DNA from: Cryptomeria japonica
Taxonomy: Eukaryota; Streptophyta; Pinopsida; Cupressales; Cupressaceae
Direction: 5' to 3'
NCBI RefSeq assembly: GCF_030272615.1
Contig: NC_081409.1
Location: forward strand, 652,522,468 to 652,586,467
Length of the DNA stretch: 64,000 bases
Shown piece by piece: positions 1-10,544 of this stretch; position 1 is the stretch's first letter; each line of letters opens with the position of its first letter. Below the pieces are notes generated by a model that saw nothing but the letters and a program-made list of their open reading frames with translations, was not told the origin of the DNA and did no database searches. The position numbers and the translations under genes were made by a program.

Positions 1-288
1 CATTTTCTCCAAGTTGAATTTCCCAGCCAAGCATATCCCTTACACAAACAAAGAAAGAAGCAAAAGAAAGTATTTCAAGAATAACACTCAGGTTTTTAAA
101 TTTAAATTTTCATCTAATATTTATTTAAATTATGCAAGCATAGCACAAGCAAGCCACATGGATTCTTCCTGGAATGAGGCCTACCTTGGTTCCTGCGGAG
201 AAAATCCTTTGAGAAAGAACAAGCAAAAATCCAACCTCTTCCTATGCAAATCTCTCTTTCTGCTCCTAAACCTTCAAATATGCACCCA

Positions 289-326
<38 letters not shown>

Positions 327-1117
327 ACATAATAAATCTATATTAATTTTTTTTCATCTTTTTAATGCAACATAACATAAACCACTTAAATCATTTAATG
401 TTTAGGTATCCTATCAAAGAAATAATAAAAAAATACAAACAATATAAATCCAAACCAATCAAAATACTCAACCCAATACCCATCATAAACATGACATTGC
501 CCAACCCTCAAGATAGGGTGATCTTCCTAAATAGGAGACCTACGTCCAATAGGTTTACTTGTGGGAACCTTGGTGTTATCTCCGCAACAACAACATTCAA
601 GGATTTAGAGGCATGCTCAGACCTATGTAGCCAGGTGGAGTCGATGCCCAGTACCTGCAATCCTGCAGCACCGAAATATATATCCATATACAAATGATAA
701 ACAAGGAGGGGGAGTGCGACATCATCTGGGTCTCTGTAGAGTAACTGCGACTACCTCCCCTCATCCTACAGATATCTCATATAGTAATCTATTCCAAGCA
801 TGGTTGGGTTAGCATTGTTAGCTCGAGATAATAAATATAAAATATAGCAGCCATATGAAAAGATTATCATAATGAAATCATGTACATAAACCAATGAAAC
901 CCCTAACTCACTAATGCATCAGATATCATACTGAACCATAAAGGTGCAAATATAACTAAATATGTCTCATCATCTACTCTAACAAGGAAATATAGAGTCC
1001 AACATCACCAAACATAACAAATAATGTCCATCCCAAGAAAAGTTGCTAGGGTGGGTATTACATGTTATTTGACATATATGTTATTAACATGTATTAATGT
1101 TGTTTTACTAGCTACAG
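1..1117. other. Unassigned AT-rich flank with a (TA)n microsatellite
   Basis: No gene recognised. A (TA)n/(TATATACA) microsatellite lies at about 289-331. On the minus strand the sequence starting at 1062 reads TGTAATACCC, a start often seen in plant Ty3/gypsy LTRs. No polypurine tract precedes it and no second LTR is visible, so an old solo LTR is only a possibility. Confidence 0.3.
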
Positions 1118-1346
1118 CCTCCTTCAGGACATCTCACGAATCCTCAGCCTCACCCAATTGTAGAAGACAGAGATGAGGTAATCAACATTTCAACTTCAAA
1201 CAATTTAGAGTTTAGTTTTTAGTTATTTTGATGTTATATTGAGAAAATATATCTGATTCGACATTTGAATTGTCCTTGTGTAGCCACTTGTAGAGCCACG
1301 TATTGCTTCGAAGAGGCTCGATTTTGATGATCTACCACAGTCATAA
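1118..1346 (+). CDS. Possible last two exons of an unidentified gene
   Basis: Two short open blocks sit between splice-like borders and join in phase. The first (1118-1177, 20 codons) follows a pyrimidine-rich stretch ending CTACAG and is followed by GTAATC. The second (1284-1346) follows TTGTGTAG and ends in TAA. The predicted tail is Pro-rich, then basic, then acidic (ends DDLPQS). Both junctions fall in phase 0, which is why they were joined. No upstream exon or domain was found. It could be the 3' end of a host gene or of a decayed transposon gene, or chance. Confidence 0.25.
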
Positions 1347-2029
1347 ATACCAATAGAGACATATAGTTATAGTTGTGGTCATTGAAGGACCATTTTTTTT
1401 ATATATTCGACATTTGTATATGTATATATCGACTTTGACAGACATGGCACATGCCACATTTTTGTAACTATTATTGATTTGGCATCTATGCCATTTTTGA
1501 TATGTACACGATTATTGTTCATTTTGATATATATGAAACTTGATATTTGATCCAATTTTTTCATTGATATATATGAAACTTGATATTCTTGAAACTTAGT
1601 TATTTGCTATTGAAATGTGATCAAACTTGTTCATTATGTATATGTCTTGAAATGTGATCCAATTTGTTCATTACTTGTAACTCATGTGGCATATACTTTT
1701 AAACTATCTATTTCTCATATTGTGTATACCCAAGTACCGACACTGGTAATGCTGATATTGTGTATTTTGATTGAGTGAATTTTCTTTGAGTCCTTTGTGC
1801 ATGAAGATATTGGAGTGAAGTTATTATATCATAAACTCATGCTTATGGAGCTATGTTCATAATTTCAAGAACCAATTAAGACAAGATTTGAGCACACAAA
1901 GCAGATTTGAAATTTATCTAAGGATGAGTCGACTTAGGTAAGGTTTTCATTTAAATTTTATTCCATAACAAGTCGACCTTAGGGTAAGAGACACACCTAT
2001 TCATCCAAATCGCCTATAAAAGAAGAGTT
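1347..2029. other. Unassigned AT-rich sequence
   Basis: No feature recognised. Short repeats of 'gatatatatgaaacttgat' type occur near 1528-1590, and there are no convincing exons. Confidence 0.4.
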
Positions 2030-3165
2030 GAAACACTTATGGACGATCTGTGTGAACCTATGGGGTCGTGTTGTTTTTTCCTAAAAAAGCCTCTCTTGGT
2101 TTCGGACAACTCGATTCCATTTTCTTGTCGTGAGATTTTTTCTATCGCATAAAAAACCATTAAAAACCGTCAATGAGAGGTGGCAAAATAGTACATCTTT
2201 TGTTCTTCTTATCATGGGAATGAATCGTGAGCACGAGCACATCCGAGTGGTCATATTTATGCTAGGTGTTCCCTTGTCTCATTCCCCAAGATGTCTGATC
2301 GTTCTGAGCCACCTTGTAGTGACGTTTTCCCTTGAGTGCTCAAAGTGGAAAAAATGGTCAAACTTTGACATCGCATAACTCGAAGACCGTGGCACTTATG
2401 GACAATCCGTTTGAACCTATGGGGTCATGTTGTCACTGCCTAAAAAAATTTCTCTCAATTTCGAGCAACTCGATTTCATTTTCTTGTGGTGAGATTTTTT
2501 CTATCGCATCAAAAACCGTCAGTGAGGTGGCAAAATAGTGCATCTTTTGTTCTGCTCGTCGTGGGAACAAACCGTGAGTGCAAGTGCATCTAAGTGGTTG
2601 GGATTATGCAAGGTGTTCCCTTGTCTCACTCCCCAAGATGTCTTATCTTTCTGAGCCACCTCGTACCAACGTTTTCCCTTGAGCACTCAAAGTGGAAAAA
2701 ATGGTTAAACTTTTACATCAAGTAACTTGGAGACCGTGGCACTTATAGACAATCCATTTGAACCTATGGGGTCATGTTGTTTCTTCCTAAACAATCCTCT
2801 CTTGGTTTTGGGCAACTCAATTTCATTTTCTTGTGGTGAGATTTTTTTGTCGCATCAAAAACCGTCAGTGAGAGGTGGCAAAATAGTGCATCTTTCATTC
2901 TACTTGTTGTGGGAATGAACCATGAGTGTGAGTACATCTGAGTGGCCAATTTTATGCTAGGTGTGCCCTTGTCTTGCTACCCAAGATGTTTGATCATTCT
3001 GAGCCACCTTGTAGCGACAGTTTCCCTTGAGTGCTCAAAGTGGGAAAAATTGTCAAACTTTGACGTCGCGTAACTCAGAGATCGTGGGACTTATGGATGA
3101 TCCATTTGAACCTATGGGGTCATGTTGTCACTTCCTAAAAAGGCCTCTCTCGATTTCAGACTATT
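2030..3165. repeat. ~350-bp tandem repeat, about 3.2 copies
   Basis: A unit beginning near 'cacttatgga' and containing 'gaacctatggggtc' recurs at about 2041, 2400, 2749 and 3097, so spacing is ~358, ~349 and ~347 bp. The copies share other landmarks: a 'ttttcttgtggtgag' block, 'aaaaccgtcagtgag', 'ccccaagatgt' and 'ctgagccacctcgta'. The last copy stops soon after its start. Small ORFs in the copies are unrelated to each other in length and look non-coding. This is a minisatellite/satellite-like local array, possibly derived from an older dispersed repeat. Confidence 0.85.
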
Positions 3166-3404
3166 CCTACTAGCCCTTCAAATCGATTAATTCAACAATA
3201 ACTCAAAACTTTCCCAAAACACTTGGAAAAAAAATTGCATATTCAAATACCCATTTGCAAGTTATTTAACATATGTCAGAATCATACTTAGTTATTTATA
3301 ATTAAATAGTACAAATTTATAATCAAATGGTACAAGTTTATTACAAATGTATTTATAATCAAATGGTACAAATTGGGGCTCTCAAAATTTGCAAATCAGC
3401 CCCA

Positions 3405-3690
3405 TGGACACTTTCATATATAAAATTTGGCATCTAATATAAATGATCAAGCTCATTACTATTTATGTTTACAAAATTTTGCATCTAAATATGCAAATTA
3501 CAACTCATTGTTGTTTTTTTATACAAAATTTAGCATCTAGATATGCACATTACAACTCATTGTTTTTTATACAAAATTTAGCATCTAGATATGCACATTA
3601 CAACTCATTGATGTTTTTATATACAAAATTTGGCATCTACATATGCACATTACAACTCATATGCATATTACAGCTCATATGCATGTAGAG
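3405..3690. repeat. ~60-bp tandem repeat around 'acaaaatttagcatctagatatgcac'-type units
   Basis: About five diverged copies of a unit carrying 'caaaattt.gcatcta', 'atatgcacatta' and 'caactcat' follow one another, with unit length varying from ~52 to ~62 bp through changes in a T-run. The final copies are shortened to 'atgcatattacagctcat'. An 81-aa ORF over it simply translates the repeat. Confidence 0.8.
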
Positions 3691-3955
3691 CACATCCAAA
3701 AAAGTGAAGTTACAACGTTTCGCAAAATATATATACAAAATTGTCAAAATTATTCTACCATATTGTAGAATTATTCTTCTTGATGGCCCAAAATTAATCA
3801 AGTGAACCTTCTGGATCAGCTCTAACCTTTATGTGTCTCAAAGTCCTCAAACAACCAAGCATTAGAATTTTTGATAGGGTACCTACATTTTATAGAAGGA
3901 TAAGTTAATTCCAAGATCAATACAACAACTTCTAAATAAATGATTTTAAGAGGTC

Positions 3956-5454
3956 TCAATACAACTCGACACAACAACGGTACCTTCTAAGCCATGTCTT
4001 TGTCACAACAACGGATCCTATTGGGTACTCAATGCCCTCTCCATCAACCATTGTAGAAGTCAATTTCTTTTTGGCCTCAATACAACGACACAAAAAGTAA
4101 TATGTTCCTTCTTTGTTGTTCTCATCCGCAATAACTGCATATACATGACCTGCATTCAATAGAAGGATATAAGTTAATACCAAAACTAGAATAAGTTAAC
4201 ACTAATAAATTAAGCTTAAAATTGTAGCAAATTGCAACCCTTTACCTAGTTCAACTATGTCTGATACATGGTCAAAATTCATTGATGCTTCAATCTGGTT
4301 CATTTGTAGTGCTCTAGGAAGTTAATATGTATCTAGGGTTTGCAAAGGTCTACAAGACCATTGCTCAACCCACTCTTTTGATTCACATTCATCCCACTAC
4401 ATACACAAAGAGCAAAAGCATGCAATCTGTCTAGTATAAATAACTAGTGATGTTGCATTTGAACTTCTAAATGAATGCATGTCACTTGATCTAGTAAGTG
4501 TACAACAATCTAGATAGTTTTCAATGTTAGATTCACTTATAACCAGATATATCTAGAAACCATAGACTTACCTGCATTACCTGGTCCCATTGTAGAGTTA
4601 CACCATTGCACAATTGTTTCTGCATCTATTAACATTGCACTACCTTCGTACTTCAATTCCTCTCTGGTAAGAGCTCTTTTCACACATGCTCCCGCACCAT
4701 CATGCTCTCCCTTTCCATGTCCAACCTCAATGAAATTCCAAAAATATTGCACACCACTTGTCACATGCATCCTAGTCAACTAGTAGAACATCCATGCATT
4801 CTTGAATTGTGCGGTGCAATTCTCCGACCATATTAAGTGTTGATTGTAACTTATATCTCTTTCCCTTAAACTATCATAGAAGATTGTAAAGCACCCTTAC
4901 ACAACTCTGAGGAATGAGTATGATCATCATTGATATAGAAGTGATATTCTCTTATAACCTTTCTGTCCTCCTCAGTGCTATCATGTGCATGCATGAATAC
5001 TATGTGTACAAAAATTGTAACTTATGTAGAGTGGTAATACATAGATTGTACTTCATTTTGTAGTTTTAGTGTATAATTCTCAGCAAAATCAATGACAAAG
5101 ACAATAGTGTCGAGGGGGAAAGTGTCTTTACACAACTTGAATTTCTCATCTAACCACCTAGCTCTATGTGTGTGACCTATGTACTCATACACTAGTTTCT
5201 CTTGAAACATCTTCATAAAATCAGCTACGCATATATCCCTTTTCACTAACTCACACCTCTTTAATTTTTTCCCATCTTTAACACCATATGTGACTAACTT
5301 ATATTTTCCAATAGAAACTAGTTCCTTACCAATTTCATGTGTGCTAGTTCCTTACCAATTTCATCTTATAGTAAATGCACTCGTCATCTCATTTACATAG
5401 TACACTTGAAATATATTCTCTCGGTGACTTAGGAGGTGCTTGTAGACCACATTC
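3956..5454 (-). pseudogene. Decayed DDE-transposase-like gene, C-terminal exons
   Basis: Read on the minus strand, this carries the second half of a multi-exon protein. One exon (from ~5454 down past 5022) holds CGLQAPPKSP, KRCELVKRD, HTHRARWLDEKF and DFAENYTL. The next blocks (to ~4571) hold WSEN.TAQFK and then GHGKGEHDGAG. A third (~4400-4245) starts after TATGTAG and ends before GTAAAG. The last (~4152-3956) starts after GAATGCAG and contains HVYAVIADEN and a Cys pair. The spacing of DFAENY, WS(D/E)xC..QFK and HGKGxxDG resembles the catalytic D-D-D/E layout of a family I recall as uncharacterised in plant and animal genomes. I cannot confirm its formal name. Stops after YYHST, inside the FYxLTR block and in the third exon show it is dead. 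Introns with good borders suggest a host-like or intron-bearing transposon gene. It continues the segment at 6054-7212. Confidence 0.55.
5313..5366. repeat. 26-bp tandem duplication
   Basis: 'ctagttccttaccaatttca' occurs twice, ~26 bp apart, inside the decayed minus-strand gene. It disrupts that gene's reading frame. Confidence 0.8.
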
Positions 5455-5529
5455 CTACAAAACATCGTTACTGTGCAAAGTACAACATATATAGGGATAA
5501 ATATATAATGCATGGAAAATTCAACATGG

Positions 5530-6053
5530 ACCCTACAACAACATGTAGTATGTGCTTCTGGTAATTATTCTGGATATCCTTACCTCTGTGGCTAAGAGTT
5601 TAGAGGAAATTACCAAGTTCCTTGATGGCTCCAGCACCTCCAAACCTGTCGTGGACCTAGATATTGATGAGGATGGTATTGAGGCAGGGACCGTGAAAAG
5701 TGCTCCTGGTGGTGCGGCAAAAAGAACAAGGGCGAGCATGAAAAAAGTTGTTGTGGCCTCTTCCAAGGATATCCCTAAGCTTAGGGATAATATTAAAGAT
5801 TTGCAAGGAATTAGCAAAAATTTGGCTAGTACCCTAAAAAAAATTAAGTAATTTGTCTTCTATCTTTTTTCTATTATGGTTGGATGTTGTTGGTTTTGTT
5901 GGGCTTTTTTGTTGATTTTTGCCCAAAACTATGCTGGTTTTTTTGGCAGTTTGTCTTTTCATGTTTCTTAATGCAATTATCTTTTAAAGATCTTTTGTAA
6001 AGGGTTTCAGGATCCCTTCAAAACTTGCTTTTCCCATAGTAAAAAACATTTAG
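5530..6053 (+). mobile_element. Possible LINE-derived fragment splitting the minus-strand gene
   Basis: A plus-strand ORF (5552-5851, 99 codons) encodes an acidic stretch (VVDLDIDEDG) followed by a basic stretch (KRTRASMKK) and a Lys-rich end. It is followed by T/G-rich spacer ('gttggttttgttgggcttttttg') and 'ttttgtaaagggtttcaggatccctt'. That composition and phrase remind me of the ends or inter-ORF spacers of plant L1-type LINEs, but no reverse transcriptase is present. Because the minus-strand gene's coding similarity stops near 6054 and resumes near 5454, this piece could be an insertion or an exon/intron of unknown origin. The LINE assignment is tentative. Confidence 0.3.
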
Positions 6054-7212
6054 TATGTGCATGATTAATATTAATATAAAATGGTTTTGTCATCTCAAAA
6101 AATCTTTGACTAATTTTAATCTGAGGAAAGCTTTGAAGAAACCTTTCATAAAATTGTGTTTGAGTGGTATCTAAATAGTGTTTTGGATGTGGCTCGTGAT
6201 TACTAATTCCAATTCACCTTCTAACAACATCTCTTTGGTTGGGTGAAACCCTTGTGTTTTCATGCCAATATTTCTCAATTAACATTCTTAGTGCATCAAC
6301 AACAACCTTGTCCTTGCGTGGGAGTCTACCCGAGAATGCCCAAAAAGAATTATTGTTAGGATCCTTGATTTTCTCTCACCTCTCTAACGCATAGTGTAAT
6401 GTGGTTCTTCTTATCCTTAATGACTTGCTTATTTTTCTTATTAAATGAGATTTTTTCATTTCCTTTCCTATTATGGTTGATGTGAGGACACGACAAGTAA
6501 CATTAGCATCTTTAGTGCATGATTTCGAACAAATGGCTTGGTATGCATCAAAAATATTTCTCACAATGGTTGTTTCACTATTATTTTCAGATGTTCTTAA
6601 CCCCAAAATTTTCATTGTCTCTCTAAATTCCAGATTTTTAGTCATTTCAACAACTAATTGGCATCTTCCACTTTGATTTAAGTTTTCAAAATAATTATTC
6701 CAAATTATTCTAACCATTCTTCTACAAGTTCTTTCAAAAATTTTATCATGCATTGGCTTCACAATATTTTCATCAATATCTATTAGGAACTTTGGTTTTC
6801 TACAAATTATTCTAAGAGGTGTTAAGATTGGTGCATGCTCTTCATTTTCATTAGGTGCATTATGTGCATTGATCACATCAAATTCAAATGGTATATCTTC
6901 TTCAATTTCATTAACATGTGCATTCATCGAATCATTTTCAAATGGTGTATGTTCATTGCATTCATTAGGTGCATTCATCATATGTATTTGAATTGGTGTA
7001 TGTTGATCATTTTGATTTGGTGCATTCATCATATCAATTTCAATTGTTGAATGTTCATCACTTTCATTAGGTGCATTAGATGACGTACCTTCATGTAATC
7101 TCCTCATACACTCCCTTTGTCTTCCCTTTGCTGCCTCTCTTTGTTCATTTGTTCCTCTCTTGTTCTTTCCCATTGTCCTACACATAACATCATGATGACA
7201 ATCTATAATCAA
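6054..7212 (-). pseudogene. Decayed DDE-transposase-like gene, N-terminal part with internal 17-aa repeat
   Basis: The open frame runs from 7212 (or the in-frame Met at 7173, starting MGKNKRGTN, which I prefer) to a TGA at 6376-6378. The same frame continues beyond it with clearly coding sequence: WAFSGRLPRKDK, VSPNQRDVV, another TGA at 6214-6216, then HEPHPKHYLD, TQTQFYERF and KPFYINI. The N-terminus is basic. Residues ~48-135 are five diverged copies of a ~17-aa unit of the form NAPNExxEHxPIxxxMM. The post-stop motifs are those of the same uncharacterised family as the segment at 3956-5454. Both TGAs sit in Arg-like contexts, consistent with CGA to TGA decay. The gene is broken by these stops and by the intervening plus-strand piece. 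Confidence 0.55.
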
Positions 7213-7217
7213 ATAGC

Positions 7218-7430
7218 AAAAAAAAAAAAAATGATCATCATTTTGTTATAATCTAAAGTAACAATAATAAAATAACTTAAAAAAAAACCAAAATACAAGA
7301 CAAATCAATCATGATCTAAGCAAAAAAACAACAAATGATCATGATTTTGTTATAATCTAAAGTAACAATGATAAAATAACTTCAAAAACAATCCAACATA
7401 TGAGACAAATCAATCATTCAAAAGAAAAAG
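7218..7430. repeat. ~105-bp direct repeat, two copies
   Basis: 'ttttgttataatctaaagta' followed by 'acaat.ataaaataactt' and then 'gacaaatcaatcat' occurs twice in tandem, about 105 bp apart, just upstream of the minus-strand gene start. Confidence 0.75.
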
Positions 7431-7554
7431 TGACAAAAGAATATGAAAACCTAACTGTTATTGTCCCAGAAAATCATTTGCAAAAGCAGTGGGGCCTTCA
7501 AACAACTTGAAATGTTGGTTTTTAGGCCGTTGGGACTACAATATATTAATATTT

Positions 7555-7668
7555 TCCAATAACCTGTATGGGTTATGGAAACCTTTTATGTGAACAATCA
7601 CAATTTCTCATAACCCATACGGGTTATGTAGAACTAGAATTTTTGGCCTGAGTTCGGGTTATGTAGAA
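7555..7668. repeat. Palindrome-type repeats left of the GA tract
   Basis: Diverged copies of TAACCCGTACGGGTTATG occur near 7560, 7609 and 7650, with 'tatgtagaactag' shared by the last two. They match the palindromic array on the other side of the GA tract. Confidence 0.65.
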
Positions 7669-7696
7669 CTAGGAAAAGGAGAGGGGGAGAGGGAGA

Positions 7697-7767
<71 letters not shown>

Positions 7768-7946
7768 GGAAAAGGAGAGGGGGAGAGGGAGAGGGAGAGA
7801 GAGGGAGATTGGGAAAAGGAGAGGGAGAAAGAGAGTAGGATAAGGAGAGGGGGATGGATGGAGAGGGAGAGAGAGGGAGATCAGGAAAAGGAGAGAGGGA
7901 GAGAGAGAGAGGGGGGATAGAGAGAGGGAGGGAGAGGGAGATTGGG

Positions 7947-7994
<48 letters not shown>

Positions 7995-8330
7995 GGAAAA
8001 GGAGAGAGAGAGGGAGAGAGAGAGAGAGAGGGAGGGAGATTGGGAAAAGGAGGGGGAGAAAGAGAGTAGGATAAGGAGAGGGGGATGGATGGAGAAGGAG
8101 AGAGAGGGAGATTAGGAAAAGGAGAGGGAGAGAGAGAGAGAGAGAGGGGGGATAGAGAGAGGGAGGGATATTGGGAAAAGGAGAGGGAGAGAGGGAGGGA
8201 GAGGGAGATTGGGAAAATGAGAGAGAGAGAGAGAGAGAGATGGATGGATGGATGGATGGAGAGGTAGAGAGAGGGAGATTAGGAAAAGGAGAGGGGGAGA
8301 GGGAGAGGTAGAGAGAGGGAGATTGGGAAA

Positions 8331-8399
<69 letters not shown>

Positions 8400-8727
8400 A
8401 GGGGGATGGATGGAGAGGGAGAGAGAGGGAGATTAGGAAAAGGAGAGAGAAGGGAGGGGGGTAGAGAGGGGGGGAGGGGGATGGATGGAGAGGGAGAGAG
8501 AGGGAGATTAAGAAAAGGAGAGACAAGGGAGGGGGGGAGAGAGAGAGAGAGAGAGAGAGAGAGTAGGGGGAGAGGGGGTAAGAGAGAATAGGAGATAGGA
8601 AGAGAGGAATAGAATAGGATAAGGAGAGGGGGATGGAGAGAGAGTTAGAGACAAAGAGAGAAGGGGTTAAGGAGAAGGGGAGTGAGGAAGATTGGGAAAA
8701 GGAGAGGGCGAGAGGGAGATTGGAAAA

Positions 8728-8761
<34 letters not shown>

Positions 8762-9160
8762 GAGATAGGAAGAGAGGGAGAGAATAGGATAAGGAGAGGG
8801 GGAGGGAGAGAGAGGGGGAGAGATAGAGGAGAAATTGGGAGAGAGGGAGAGGGAGAGGGAGGGCAGATAGGATAAAGAGAGAGAGAGAGAGAGAGAGAGT
8901 ATAGGAGATAGAGAGAGAGTGATTGAGAGAAATATATGATAACGAGAGGGGAAGGGAGAGGGAGGGGAGAGAAAGAGAGAGAGGGAGGAGAGGGTGAGAA
9001 TAGGATAGGATAATGAGAGACAGAGAGAGAATGGGATAGGAAGAGAGAGTAGGAGGAGGAGAGGGTGAGAGACATGAGGTAGAGAGAGAACGAGAAGGAG
9101 AAAAGGGTGAGAGAATCAAAAAAGAGAGAAGTGTGAGGGGGGGAGAGATGAGATAGAACT
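7669..9160. repeat. ~1.5-kb purine-rich (GA)n satellite-like tract
   Basis: The plus strand is almost pure purine: (GA)n runs plus higher-order units containing 'gagattgggaaaaggagag', 'ggggatggatggagaggg' and 'taggataaggag'. It is not a plain microsatellite, because those longer phrases recur at irregular ~60-250-bp spacing. Long ORFs on either strand (up to 436 codons, Ser/Leu/Pro only, or Arg/Glu/Gly only) are low-complexity artefacts. Such mirror-symmetric polypurine tracts can form triplex DNA and are prone to expansion and assembly error. Confidence 0.95.
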
Positions 9161-9394
9161 CAAGGAAGATAATTAGGGCTCATAATAGACAAAGACAATG
9201 ATGGGGGAAGGAAGATGAGAGAGAGAGGAAAAGAAGAGATACATGCATGTATACAAACATATATATACATATATCTATATAAATATATGTATATATAACT
9301 ATAGATATGCATATATACATACACAAACACATATTATATAGGTATGTCTAAAATATGTGTAGTAAATGCTAAGTTTACAAGCATACATTATTAT
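9161..9394. repeat. AT-rich microsatellite
   Basis: A purine-rich decay zone is followed by (TA)n/(ATATATACAT)n at about 9243-9335. No coding signal. Confidence 0.7.
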
Positions 9395-9615
9395 GTCTTC
9401 ATAACTCGTACGGGTTTTGTGAAACAAAAATAAAATATTTTTAGTTTTACATAACCCGTACGGATTTTGTGAAACAAAAAAAAAATGTTTTTAGTTTTAC
9501 ATAACTTGTATAGGTTTTGTAAAACACAAAATAATGGTTTTAGTTCTACATAACCCATATGGGTTATTTAGAACTGTGAATAGTACTTTTTGTTTTTCAA
9601 AACCCGTACGGGTTT
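9395..9615. repeat. 50-bp tandem repeat with palindromic AACCCGTACGGGTT core
   Basis: Five diverged units begin at about 9401, 9451, 9501, 9550 and 9598, a strict ~50-bp period. Each carries 'ataacccgtacgggttttgt' or a variant, then 'aaaac..aaaat..ttttagtt'. The core at 9601-9614 is a perfect 14-bp palindrome. Similar cores lie left of the GA tract. Confidence 0.85.
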
Positions 9616-10544
9616 TGGCTTGGTAAGAGGGTTGGAAAAAGATCCTAAGGCTTGCAAGCCCATTTTACCCCCTTTTTTGTCCCTTTACACATTTTTTCAT
9701 CCTCCAACATGATTTCTCAACTTCATCATCATCAAGTTTACAAATGATCAAGTGGGTATCTCTAAAATTACCACCATAATCTCACACATCTTCTTAGTTT
9801 TTTGACCATATAATTTTTTTTATTTTTGGACAACATTAGCATAGTAAACTTTAATTTTCTTTATGAGTGCCTTGATAGTCCTCATAGACATATGTCTACC
9901 ATTTTTTTAATAACTTTTGATATACTTGACCAGATTCAAAATAAATTACATATTATTTTTCTAGACTAGATTCTATAAACTTTTTTAAAAAAAAGTTTGC
10001 ATTTTTTATTATTTTGATGCAAGTTATGCCCAGTGCACGAACAGGTACCAAATTTTCAAGATGCGATCACTTCAAAAAATCATAAAAAAGACAATACTCA
10101 ATGAAAATTTTTAAAAAAATACACAACTTCTAGATCTCACTATTACCTATCATCCTACCCAATTTTTTTGCAAAATACTAAATCTAACTATATATTTTTT
10201 TTGTAGCGCACGAAAACAGCTATGTTATATTTTTCTAAAAAAATAAGGAACAATTTTTCGTGCTTGAAAAGTTTGACCCTCTTAATATTATCCAATTTAA
10301 AAAAGAAATTAGTAGTTTAGAAACTAGATTCAGAGTACTAAAATTCTTATTCTTTTCTCAACTCCTAGTTTTGAGTGCATGACCTTCAAATATCTCTTTG
10401 AAGTTCAGGTTTACCTGTTTTCAGAAAGAAAAAGAAAAAAAAAAAAAGTGGCCACTTATACCCCCCTTTTTGTTCACCATCTTGGTGCAGTTACCCTGAT
10501 TTTAAAAAAAATTGTTGTTGTGTTTTTGCCCTAAAGTTTGGGCA
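9616..10544. other. Unassigned AT-rich sequence
   Basis: No gene or mobile element recognised. A-rich and T-rich runs dominate, with a poly-A run near 10430-10447. Confidence 0.5.

Noticed and set aside
2041-3690. CRISPR-like array from the spaced repeats
   Set aside because: Units are long, diverged and directly tandem, with no short identical repeats and unique spacers, and the context is a plant nuclear genome.
7765-9119. Long ORFs (up to 436 codons) in the GA tract
   Set aside because: Composition is only Ser/Leu/Pro (minus) or Arg/Glu/Gly (plus); any frame through a (GA)n tract lacks stops.
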